Assembly (NCBI GenBank): GCA_016793095.1
Contig: JAEUJQ010000064.1
Location: 19,187 to 83,186 of the forward strand
Source: Myxococcaceae bacterium
GTDB lineage: Bacteria > Myxococcota > Myxococcia > Myxococcales > Myxococcaceae
Length of the DNA: 64,000 bases
Direction: 5' to 3'
The position numbers and the translations under genes were made by a program. Below, in pieces: positions 1 through 7,214 of the stretch. Position 1 is the stretch's first letter. Every line of letters begins with the position of its first letter. Below the pieces are notes generated by a model, which did no database searches, was not told the DNA's origin, and saw only the letters and a list, made by a program, of their open reading frames with translations.

Positions 1-371
1 CCCTCAAGCACGCCCGTGCCGTGCAGCATGGCCTGCACCCCGTGGCGGGTCAGCGAGACGCGACGCGCGCGCGCGTCCTCCGGGTCGGCCGACACCTCGA
101 CGATCCCCGCCTCGGCGAGCTCCGCCACCAGCGGCTGCACGGCCTGCTTCGTCACCCCGAGCGCCTTCGCGAGCCCGGTGATGCGGACCCCCTCGGGCGC
201 CTGAAGGTGGGGGAGCAACCTCGTGTGCGCGTCCCGCAGCACCGGCCGCCCGGCCTCGGCGTTCACCGTGCTGATGGCCCGTTCGTTCCAGAGCTGACCA
301 CACCGGATGAGGAGGAACCCCAGGCTCGCGGCCTGACGACGCTGCAGCTGCTCGAGGTGGCGGCGACTCAT
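1..371 (-). CDS. MarR-family transcriptional regulator (C-terminus cut by window edge)
   Basis: An open frame starts with ATG at 371 and runs leftward off the window without a stop, giving 123 residues. It begins MSRHLEQLQRRQ and has a winged-helix pattern typical of MarR proteins: a helix-turn-helix near residues 60-85 (ITGLAKALGVTKQAVQPLV) followed by the wing with the family's D-P-x-D-x-R-x-R signature (ADPEDARARRVSLT). MarR proteins are dimeric repressors, often released by small aromatic or toxic ligands, and commonly control the divergent neighbour. Here that neighbour is an alpha/beta hydrolase starting 93 bases away, and a palindrome lies between them. The ligand is unknown. The family call is firm; regulation of the hydrolase is inference. 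Confidence 0.85.
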   Translation of the reverse strand, partial: MSRRHLEQLQRRQAASLGFLLIRCGQLWNERAISTVNAEAGRPVLRDAHTRLLPHLQAPEGVRITGLAKALGVTKQAVQPLVAELAEAGIVEVSADPEDARARRVSLTRHGVQAMLHGTGVLE

Positions 372-424
372 GCCTCGACCCTACCCAAACTCCCGTCGAG
401 CACGGCACCTTTTCGTCAATGGTC

Positions 425-444
425 CTTGACGATAGGTCGTCAGG
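425..444. promoter_or_regulatory. Candidate MarR operator palindrome
   Basis: An imperfect 20-bp palindrome, CTTGACGA-TAGG-TCGTCAGG, has 7 of 8 matching arm positions. An overlapping perfect 6+6 inverted repeat (CGTCAA/TTGACG, positions 414-431) sits beside it. The site lies in the 92-base gap between the MarR gene and the hydrolase, ending 20 bases before the hydrolase ATG at 464. Size and position fit MarR operators. It also argues against starting the hydrolase at the upstream ATG at 419. Confidence 0.5.
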
Positions 445-463
445 GCGTCTTGACTTCATCACC

Positions 464-1372
464 ATGCGCCCGGACTGGCTCGATCGCGACGCGTTCCCCT
501 TCACGCCACGCCTCGTGGACCTCGGCGGCGGCGAGGCGCTCTCGGTGACCGACGTCGGGGAAGGCCCGGTGGTGCTCTTCTCGCACGGCACGCCGACGTG
601 GTCGTTCGAGTGGCGACACTTCCTGAAGGCGTTGGCGGGCCGCTACCGCTGCATCGCTCCGGACCACCTGGGGTTCGGGCTGTCGCCGCGCCCGGCTGAC
701 GGCGACTACCGCCCCGAGGCCCACGCCCGTCGCTTCTCCCGCCTGGTGGACATGCTGGGCCTCGAGCGCTTCCACCTGGTGGTGCACGACTTCGGTGGGC
801 CCTTCTCGCTCGACGCGGCGCTCTCGCGGCCCGAGCGGGTGGCCTCGCTCACCTGCTTCAACACGTTTGCGTGGGCGTTCGGTGACGGGCCGGGGACACG
901 GCGCATGGCGTGGCTCGCCGGCACGCCGCTGTTCCGCTGGGCGTATGGCGCGCTGAACCTCTCGTTCGTCATCTCGCGCTCGGCGTGGGGCGATCGCAGC
1001 ACCATGACGTCGGCGACCTGGGCGCCCTACCTGCCCGTCTTCCCCGACGCGGGGTCGCGGCGCCTGGTGCTGTGGGCGCTGGCGAAGTCGATGAAGGGCT
1101 CAGCGGCGTACTGCGAGTCGTTGTGGGAGCGCCGCGCCCGCCTGGCCTCGACGCCCATGCACGTCGTGTGGGGCCTCGCCGACACCGCTTTCCCACCGTC
1201 GGCGCTCGCGCGGCTGAAGCAGGGCTTTCCGCACGCCTCGGTGCACGAGCTGCCCACGGCGGGCCACTGGCCACACGAGGAGCAACCCGCGGTGTGCGTC
1301 GAGTCCGTCGCGCGGTTCCTCGACGCGCACCCCGCGACGTCTACTCACTTCACCGCGCCCTTGAGCTCGTAG
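464..1372 (+). CDS. Alpha/beta hydrolase, haloalkane-dehalogenase-like fold
   Basis: 302 residues with a classic alpha/beta hydrolase plan. The oxyanion segment HGTPTWSFEW is near residues 41-50, the nucleophile elbow VVHDFGGP has Asp109, and the C-terminal catalytic His is in AGHWPHEEQP. An Asp nucleophile and the HGxPT-x4-W-R pattern place it with haloalkane dehalogenase and epoxide-hydrolase-like enzymes. However, the two halide-binding positions of true dehalogenases (Asn after HG, Trp after the nucleophile) are Thr43 and Phe110 here, so dehalogenation is doubtful. ATG464 is preferred to ATG419 because the palindrome lies between them. No good Shine-Dalgarno is visible. The last nine residues and the stop are read through the antisense of a duplicated gene fragment (1345-1464), so the native end may have been replaced. 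A probable target of the divergent MarR regulator. Confidence 0.8.
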   Translation: MRPDWLDRDAFPFTPRLVDLGGGEALSVTDVGEGPVVLFSHGTPTWSFEWRHFLKALAGRYRCIAPDHLGFGLSPRPADGDYRPEAHARRFSRLVDMLGLERFHLVVHDFGGPFSLDAALSRPERVASLTCFNTFAWAFGDGPGTRRMAWLAGTPLFRWAYGALNLSFVISRSAWGDRSTMTSATWAPYLPVFPDAGSRRLVLWALAKSMKGSAAYCESLWERRARLASTPMHVVWGLADTAFPPSALARLKQGFPHASVHELPTAGHWPHEEQPAVCVESVARFLDAHPATSTHFTAPLSS

Positions 1373-1464
1373 AGCTGCTTCTTCTCCTGGTCCACCGCGA
1401 CGCGCAGGCCGACGAGGTCCACGCGCACGAGGCGCCCGGCGCCCCAGTCCTCGGTGCCGATGCC
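1345..1464 (-). pseudogene. Duplicated 3'-terminal fragment of the lipoprotein gene at 13920-14774
   Basis: By eye, 120 bases match the last 120 bases of the gene at 13920-14774 with nine differences (about 92%). Translated leftward they give the same ending (TEDWGAGRLVRVDLVGLRVA, then QEKKQLYELKGAVK and stop) with two changes in 39 residues. Similarity stops abruptly at about 1464; the bases beyond (1465-1702) do not resemble the paralogue and contain no supportable gene. There is no start, signal peptide or upstream domain, so it is a remnant. Its plus-strand reading supplies the last codons and stop of the hydrolase. Confidence 0.85.
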
Positions 1465-1702
1465 GGAGAACCCCGCCTTCCGTGCAGCGCGAGGAAGGTG
1501 GCGTGCCTGATGCGGGAAGTCGCGTCTGACGCCCGGAAGGGCATACTCTCGACGTGGTGAGCGCCCGTGCCCGAGCCGTCCGACATCACGAAGACGCCCC
1601 CGCGCGTGGCGCAGCGCCACAGGACCGCCAACGACCAGCGCGTCACGGGCGCCAGGCCCAGTTCAGAGAACCGAGACCCATGCGAACGCTCGAGGGCTGT
1701 CG

Positions 1703-3253
1703 ATGAACCGCACATTCCGGTCTGGCTGGTGCCTTCTCCTGGCGCTCTCGTGTGCGCCGGCCATGCCCTCGCTGGAGCTGAGTGCAGGGACGCTGCGGAT
1801 CGGCGGCGAGGCCACCATCTCGGTCACCGCCACCGTCGGTGAGCAGCCGGGGACCGGCACCGTCGCCCTCACGGCGTCCATCGGAACGCTCGACGACGCC
1901 ACGGTGACGCTGGCTGAAGGCACCGCTCGCACGAGGTTGCGATGCCCGCGCTCACTCGCCGGCTGCGCGGCCGGCGGCCTCAGCGAGGTGACGGGCCGGT
2001 GGATGGGACCGGCTGGCCTCGTCACCCGCACCATCTCCGTTCGCCTCGTCGATCCCCCGGTCTTCGACGGCTCCGTCCCGGACGCAGGCGCCAGCGACGG
2101 CGGCGCGACTGATGGCGGCGTGACTGACGGGGGCGCGGACGCAGGGCCGGAACCGGTCGAGCAGCGGCTCCCGGGCTCGGGGCTGGAGTTCGACGCCGGC
2201 AGCAGCTTGAACGGAGGCACCGAGCTGGTCCTGGGGCGGCTCGGGCAGCCCACGACGGTGGGGTTCTCGGTCTTCTCCTCGACGGACGTCCTGCTCGGCT
2301 TTGACAGCATGCCTGAGAGTCCCGTCATCTACGCCGACCGCCTCCTCTATGTGAGGAACGGCGTGGTGCGGGCGTGGACCGCCGATGAGCTCGACGGAGG
2401 CCCGCCAGAGCCAGACGCAGGCCTCGACGCTGGCACGCTCGATGCGGGCGTCCGGGACGGAGGAGCCGATGGCGGCGCCGACGGAGGCCTCGACGCTGGC
2501 TCCTTCGGGTGGTTCCCTCTCCGCGCCCCTGAGTGGAACGACGAGGTCGTGGCGTCGTGCCGGGGCATCTTCGGCGCGGCCGATTCAGGCTACGTGCAGG
2601 CGCTCCTTCCCACGAGGCCTGGCGGGTTGTGGCTCGGGTGCAGTGAGGCGCTCCGCGGCCCCATCCAGATCTTCCGCAACGGCGCCTACCTCTTCACGGC
2701 GCAGGTCCCGGTGTCCCCGCTCGTCGCGAACGAGCGACAGGTGCTCGGCGTCAGGCTGGACGGGGGGTTGATGCTCATCTCTGCGACCGAGACGATGCTG
2801 GTGCCTGCCTTCGGCGATCGACGCTTCTCGGGCGCCGGCCGGTCCAGCCCACGCGGGTCCTTCGAGGTGGTGGCGACCGACATTGGCTCGGCGCGGTGTG
2901 TGCTGGCGCTCATCGAGCGCGACGGCGGGTACGCCGAGCTGCCCCTTCCCATCGACCTCGTCGGCCGGTGTTCGGCCGCGCGCTTCGACGGTCGGAGGGA
3001 TGTGCTGCTGGCGCCTATCGCCGGAGCTCCAGGCATCGGCGGCGTCGAAGCAGTGCCCTTCGCGCGGATGACGACCGACGCCGGGCGGAGCGATGGGGGC
3101 ATCGCGGACGGTGGCAGCGATGGCGGCCTGGATGGTGGACTGCCCGACGCCGGCCTGCGCTTCCCGGCCGGTCCCGCCTCCGACTTCTTCGCAGACCCGC
3201 CAACGCTCTCGGTGGACTTCACCCAGTCCATCGAGGTGGTGTCGGCTCCCTGA
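1703..3253 (+). CDS. Lipoprotein with three Asp/Gly/Ala linkers
   Basis: 516 residues starting at ATG1703. The N-terminus is a short basic and hydrophobic signal peptide ending in a lipobox (LALSC, Cys17), so export and lipid anchoring are expected. Residues about 25-125 are rich in T, V and G with alternating polarity and look like an Ig-like beta domain (GEATISVTATVG). Three low-complexity linkers of DAG/DGG units follow near residues 130-150, 230-260 and 455-480, separating two beta-rich globular regions. No catalytic motif is recognised. It is monocistronic and convergent with the pilus operon (10-base gap). I do not recognise a family; a surface lipoprotein is the most that can be supported. 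Confidence 0.75.
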   Translation: MNRTFRSGWCLLLALSCAPAMPSLELSAGTLRIGGEATISVTATVGEQPGTGTVALTASIGTLDDATVTLAEGTARTRLRCPRSLAGCAAGGLSEVTGRWMGPAGLVTRTISVRLVDPPVFDGSVPDAGASDGGATDGGVTDGGADAGPEPVEQRLPGSGLEFDAGSSLNGGTELVLGRLGQPTTVGFSVFSSTDVLLGFDSMPESPVIYADRLLYVRNGVVRAWTADELDGGPPEPDAGLDAGTLDAGVRDGGADGGADGGLDAGSFGWFPLRAPEWNDEVVASCRGIFGAADSGYVQALLPTRPGGLWLGCSEALRGPIQIFRNGAYLFTAQVPVSPLVANERQVLGVRLDGGLMLISATETMLVPAFGDRRFSGAGRSSPRGSFEVVATDIGSARCVLALIERDGGYAELPLPIDLVGRCSAARFDGRRDVLLAPIAGAPGIGGVEAVPFARMTTDAGRSDGGIADGGSDGGLDGGLPDAGLRFPAGPASDFFADPPTLSVDFTQSIEVVSAP

Positions 3254-3262
3254 ACGTCGCCC

Positions 3263-4402
3263 CTACTTCGTCACCACGAGGCTCCGGAGGAGCAGGGTGC
3301 GGATCGGCTGTGGCTGCGCCAGCACCCGCTCGAGACGCACCCGCTCGGCCTCGCACGAGAGCTCGGGAGCGACGCGCGCACCCTCCTTCAACGTCATGAG
3401 GGCAGCCCTGAACGCCTCGTCCTTCTCGGCGAGCCCCTCAATGGCGCGCACGACCTCGGCTTCGTCTGGCAGGACCAGCGGGTCGGTCGCCGAGAGCGAC
3501 TGGGTGAGGGCCTGGTGAGTGAGTTGCACCCACCGCACCGCGCTGCTCTCGGGAATCGAGTCGAGCAGCGCCGGCGAGGGCTCGAGGCGCTGCTGCACCA
3601 TCTGCCCGCACGCCGCGGGAGCCATCGCCCGCAGCAGCTCGAGCCGCAGCCTGAAGCGCTCGGCCAGGCGCTCGGGCTCGAGATGCGCCAGCGCGTTCTT
3701 CATCAACACCATGCCCACCACGTCCGACAGCCCGGCGTCGCGCATGGCCTGGCTTCGCGCCACCGCGGCCGGGTGCTCCGCGAGGAAGCGCGTGAGGTCG
3801 CCGACGGCTTCAGTGAGAGCCGGCCGGTCGCTCGAGAACCCGGTGACGAGCGTCTCGAGGCGCGCGGCGAGCGCGGCGCCTCCTGCGGCAGGGCCCCACG
3901 CGTGAACGTCACAGCGGGACGACATCAACCGGAACCGCCCGGTGACGTGCAGCCCTTCGGAAGACACCCAGCGCGCGACCGCCCCGTCCAACCACCGCCC
4001 TCCCTCGCGGGGCAGCCCCCGGACGCTGAGGGTCTCGACGTCACGGGTCGCGGCGAGCGCGGCCTGGAGCCCAGCCTGCACGGCGAGGTCGGCGTTCCCC
4101 TCGACGCTCACGCACTCCACCGTCACGTGCGCGGGGACGCCTGGATCCACCGCCCAGCGGAGCGCGCGGGGCTGGAGTCGAACGCGGGCCTCCTGCCTGA
4201 CCTCGAGCCACGCGTCATCCAACGCGAGCCGGAAGCCCGCTGCCTGAAGGCCACCGTCATGCGCGACCGCGTCTGCTTCCGTGAGGACGGGAGGGGGAGC
4301 AGGCGGACGTGCCGACGAAGCTGGCTCACGGCACGTGCAGGCCGCACCGGCGAGCCACAACCCCACGGTCCAGCCAGCCAGGGCTCTGATCGGCCAGGTC
4401 AC
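3263..4402 (-). CDS. Lipoprotein, last gene of the pilus accessory operon
   Basis: 379 residues. It starts at a GTG that overlaps the stop of the PilX-like gene (GTGA), so translation is coupled. The N-terminus is a signal peptide ending WLAGAACTC, followed by a Pro/Ala-rich stretch and a long alpha-rich body with no metal-binding or catalytic motif I recognise. The region near residues 40-180 (DAWLEVRQEARVRLQP, VTVECVSVEGN) looks like a small beta/alpha domain. Its place at the end of a minor-pilin operon suggests a role in pilus biogenesis at the inner face of the outer membrane, but that is inference from position only. It has no obvious counterpart in the standard fimU-pilV-pilW-pilX-pilY1 set. 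Confidence 0.7.
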   Translation of the reverse strand: MTWPIRALAGWTVGLWLAGAACTCREPASSARPPAPPPVLTEADAVAHDGGLQAAGFRLALDDAWLEVRQEARVRLQPRALRWAVDPGVPAHVTVECVSVEGNADLAVQAGLQAALAATRDVETLSVRGLPREGGRWLDGAVARWVSSEGLHVTGRFRLMSSRCDVHAWGPAAGGAALAARLETLVTGFSSDRPALTEAVGDLTRFLAEHPAAVARSQAMRDAGLSDVVGMVLMKNALAHLEPERLAERFRLRLELLRAMAPAACGQMVQQRLEPSPALLDSIPESSAVRWVQLTHQALTQSLSATDPLVLPDEAEVVRAIEGLAEKDEAFRAALMTLKEGARVAPELSCEAERVRLERVLAQPQPIRTLLLRSLVVTK

Positions 4403-4962
4403 GTCCCGCAGTCGCCGTAGCCACCAGTGCAGATGCCGCTCTGCTTCGACTCGCGGCCCATGTCCACCTCGGCCTCGACAACGCTGGTGACGAGGTTGAT
4501 GGCGTCGAGGGTTCTCCCGTAATACCCCGTCGCGCGAATGACGTAGCGGTTCTTCGGCTGACCCGGGTCGGTGCCAAGCACGAAGCCGGGCCGCTGGTAC
4601 ACATCGAAGCGGTAGAGCAGCCCTCCGCCGTTCAACGGGTCGTTGTTCGGTCCACTGATGGGGCCCACGGTGGCCCCGCTCCCCACAGGCCAGGTGCAGC
4701 TGCTGGTGTCGACCTGGGCCGACGTGCAGACCGGCACCTGCGCAGGGTCGATCTGCGACGAGCGGATGCGACGGACGGCCTCCTGCATTCCCATGTCCGC
4801 GTTGATGTTGGCGATGCCCTGCGCCACGAGAATGTTGTTCACCGACCCCGAGTCACGGGCCTGCAGAAACAGCGCAGACGCGAGGATGGAGAGGAGCAGC
4901 AACGCGATGAGCACGGCGATCATCGCGATGCCACGGCTGGCTCGCCGGGTCTGACGTCTCAT
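4399..4962 (-). CDS. PilX-like type IV pilus assembly protein
   Basis: 187 residues beginning MRRQTRRASRGIAMIAVL, a very basic leader followed by one hydrophobic helix (residues 13-33). This is the PilX/GspK-like arrangement, in which the pilin signal lacks the usual Glu at +5 (after the Gly: I-A-M-I-A). Four Cys occur in the C-terminal half (CTSAQVDTSSC and CTGGYGDC), fitting a disulfide-stabilised periplasmic domain. The ATG overlaps the stop of the PilW-like gene (ATGA) and its own stop overlaps the next GTG. Minor pilins of this kind form the priming tip complex with PilY1. Position and leader carry the assignment; overall sequence similarity to PilX cannot be judged by eye. Confidence 0.75.
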   Translation of the reverse strand: MRRQTRRASRGIAMIAVLIALLLLSILASALFLQARDSGSVNNILVAQGIANINADMGMQEAVRRIRSSQIDPAQVPVCTSAQVDTSSCTWPVGSGATVGPISGPNNDPLNGGGLLYRFDVYQRPGFVLGTDPGQPKNRYVIRATGYYGRTLDAINLVTSVVEAEVDMGRESKQSGICTGGYGDCGT

Positions 4963-6200
4963 GGGATCACCATCACGATGTTCTGCGGGACGAGGGTGGT
5001 CTCGGCGACGACGCGCTGGCTCGCCGCCAGCGCTCGCCCGTAGGGGGTCGAGAGGTCGAGGACTCCGACGACATGATCGAGCGAGGCCGGGCGCACGAAG
5101 TCGCGCTTGTCACCGTAGCCACTCGCGCGCAGGGCGACGGTGGTGACCGCCACGCGGAACGCCCTGGCGAGGGTCGCGGAACGCTCGGCTGCCGGTGCGC
5201 CGACAGCCCCGTTGAGGGCGCCTGCTGCAGAGGTGGGATCGGGATTGTAGCCGGTGCAGTCGGCACCGACCGCGGCGTTACACCAGCAACGGGCTCCTGC
5301 TCCGGTGCCGGTGCATCCACCTCCCGAAACCAGGGCCGACTGGTTGTCGAGCATCGTCGCCACCTGCAGGTCCTCGACCCCATCCTGCACGCGCTCCCAC
5401 TGGCCCGCCGGCGGCGGCCTCGGCACCAGATTGGGGCCACCCGCGGGACCGGCGACGAGCACCTGACGGAACAGCACCGGCCGGAGGTTCGCGTTCGTCG
5501 CGTTCGGTGGTCGGCAGACGACGTATCGCGTCACCGTGTCGAGCAGGGTGACCGTCATGCCGTTGTTGGGGCACGCGCCCGCGCCCGCCATCGGGTAGTT
5601 CGTCGCGACCGCATCGGTGCGCAGGTTGGCCTTCAGCATCTTGAGGTTGTTCGACGAGGAGACCTGCGTCACCAGGCGACCCACACAGCCCGTGATGCCG
5701 TTGGAGAAGAACAGAATCTGCCCTTCCCCCTCGGAGGGCAGCCCAAGCGGGTTCCAGTACGCCGTGTTGTTCAGCACGACCGAGCAGGCGGCGCCACAGC
5801 CAGCGCCGCTGGTGACCTTCCCCGGTGCACGTCCGTCGGCGCCCTGACGGAACTCGATCACGTCGGTCTCGGGTTGCACCGTCCAGCCCGGCTGGCCGCC
5901 GCAGTCCGTGTTGGCGTCGACGATCTCAGGCTCCCCGCCGGTCAGGTTCTGAAGCACCCGGACCGCGAGCGGCGCGGTCCCAAACCGGAAGCCGGCGTTG
6001 GCCCCGTCGAACTGCATCTGGGCCAGTGCGACCCGGCCGTTGAGCCGCACCTCGACCTGGTTGCCACCGTCACGGCGCTGCCGCGTGATGGCCACCACCA
6101 CCGTCATCACCGCCGCCAGCACGATGGACACCACGGCCAGCGACACGAGGAGCTCGATGATGGTGAGGCCCACGCGGGGCCGACGCACGTCACCCGCCAT
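4959..6200 (-). CDS. PilW-like minor pilin
   Basis: 413 residues from ATG6200. The start is chosen because GGAGG lies just upstream with normal spacing; a longer frame from 6239 has no such signal. The leader MAGDVRRPRVG is followed by a class III prepilin sequence, LTIIELLVSLAVVSIVLAAV, with Gly at -1 and Glu at +5 for processing by PilD and incorporation in the inner-membrane minor-pilin complex. The rest is a long, Gly/Thr/Asn-rich periplasmic domain with about a dozen Cys, large for PilW. It overlaps the PilV-like gene by 11 bases and the PilX-like gene by 4, so the cluster is translationally coupled. Confidence 0.82.
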   Translation of the reverse strand: MAGDVRRPRVGLTIIELLVSLAVVSIVLAAVMTVVVAITRQRRDGGNQVEVRLNGRVALAQMQFDGANAGFRFGTAPLAVRVLQNLTGGEPEIVDANTDCGGQPGWTVQPETDVIEFRQGADGRAPGKVTSGAGCGAACSVVLNNTAYWNPLGLPSEGEGQILFFSNGITGCVGRLVTQVSSSNNLKMLKANLRTDAVATNYPMAGAGACPNNGMTVTLLDTVTRYVVCRPPNATNANLRPVLFRQVLVAGPAGGPNLVPRPPPAGQWERVQDGVEDLQVATMLDNQSALVSGGGCTGTGAGARCWCNAAVGADCTGYNPDPTSAAGALNGAVGAPAAERSATLARAFRVAVTTVALRASGYGDKRDFVRPASLDHVVGVLDLSTPYGRALAASQRVVAETTLVPQNIVMVIP

Positions 6201-6597
6201 CAGGCACCTCCGACACGAAGATGACCGCCTGAGAGACACGCTCGATCACCGCAGGCCCCATGTTCTCTCGCCAGCGCGTCTCGATGAGCACCCGCCTCGC
6301 CTGCACCCCTCCGTCACCCGCTGCCGTGATGGTCCTCGACTGGGTGTAGATGCGGCCGTCGCCGTCGATGACCCTGCCGCCGTCCTGAACCCCGACGGGC
6401 AGCGCCTGGAACGGCAGCGCCATCACTTCTCCCACCGCGGCGTTCGTCACCTGTTGACCCGTCACCCGCCCGTTGGCGATCGAGAACTGCCTCGTGCCGG
6501 CGATGAAGAGCTGAATCACGCCCACCATGCCGAAGATGAGAATGGCTCCCGCGATGAGGGTCTCGAGCAGCGTCGAGCCTCGGCTGCGTCCGCTCAT
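6190..6597 (-). CDS. PilV-like minor pilin
   Basis: 135 residues, beginning MSGRSRGSTLLETLIAGAIL. Prepilin cleavage after Gly7 would leave S-T-L-L-E with Glu at +5, the PilV/GspI signature, followed by a hydrophobic helix (residues 9-30). The remaining 100 residues are a compact periplasmic domain without Cys (GQQVTNAAVGEVMALPFQ, RRVLIETRW), as in PilV proteins. The ATG overlaps the stop of the FimU/GspH-like gene (ATGA). Expected role: minor pilin in the priming complex that initiates pilus assembly with PilY1 at the tip. Confidence 0.83.
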   Translation of the reverse strand: MSGRSRGSTLLETLIAGAILIFGMVGVIQLFIAGTRQFSIANGRVTGQQVTNAAVGEVMALPFQALPVGVQDGGRVIDGDGRIYTQSRTITAAGDGGVQARRVLIETRWRENMGPAVIERVSQAVIFVSEVPDGG

Positions 6598-7214
6598 GGC
6601 GCCACCGCTGCGGCCGCCGCAGGCACCTGGACGACCCTGGTGGGCCCGTTCGGCTTGTTGTGCGGGCGCGTAGTCAGGTCAAGCTGACCTCCGAGGCCCG
6701 AAGCGGTCGACGCGCCATCGACGTCGTCGTCCACGAAGATGAGCCGCTGACCGTTCGGCTGATACGCGATCGAGACGGAGTCGTTCAAGAGCACGTTGCC
6801 CGTCACGAGGCCGGCGGGCAGCGCCAGCTCGACGTTGAACTCGGTGAGGTTGTAGTCGGCGACCCGTCGGTCTCGCTGCGGCAGGGGAATGTTCGCCTCG
6901 TACGCCCCCACCGTCGAGTTGCAGTTGTTCTTGCGCCAGACGAGCACCGAGCCCGGCGTGCGCGGTACGTCAGCCGGAGCAGTGGTCGGGTTGTACGTGG
7001 GGCCGTTGATCTGCACCACGTACGTGCACCGCTCGGTGATGGCCTGCACGCGCGCGTTCCGCAACACCGTGGCCACCGTCTCGGCGGCCCCGTTCACCTT
7101 CGCGCGGTCGTTGACGGCGCTCAGGGTGTAAACGCTCATGCTCGCGATGATGCCGACGAGGGCCACCACGACCAACAGCTCGATCATCGTCAGGCCGCGG
7201 CGGCGCAACGTCAC
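6594..7214 (-). CDS. FimU/GspH-type minor pilin
   Basis: 206 residues, starting with GTG7214, which overlaps the pilY1 stop (GTGA). The longer upstream open frame is antisense-like noise over pilY1. Leader VTLRRRG, then LTMIELLVVVALVGIIASMS with Gly at -1 and Glu at +5; +1 is Leu rather than the usual Phe. The C-terminal domain has two Cys (RCTYVVQI, KNNCNSTV) and the beta-rich pattern of GspH/FimT pseudopilins, including an acidic VDDDVDGAST stretch near residue 170. It is the second gene of the operon and a probable connector between the pilus shaft and the tip complex. Confidence 0.83.
   Translation of the reverse strand: MTLRRRGLTMIELLVVVALVGIIASMSVYTLSAVNDRAKVNGAAETVATVLRNARVQAITERCTYVVQINGPTYNPTTAPADVPRTPGSVLVWRKNNCNSTVGAYEANIPLPQRDRRVADYNLTEFNVELALPAGLVTGNVLLNDSVSIAYQPNGQRLIFVDDDVDGASTASGLGGQLDLTTRPHNKPNGPTRVVQVPAAAAAVAP

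Noticed and set aside
464..1372. Haloalkane dehalogenase
   Set aside because: The fold and Asp nucleophile fit, but both halide-binding residues are replaced (Thr43, Phe110).
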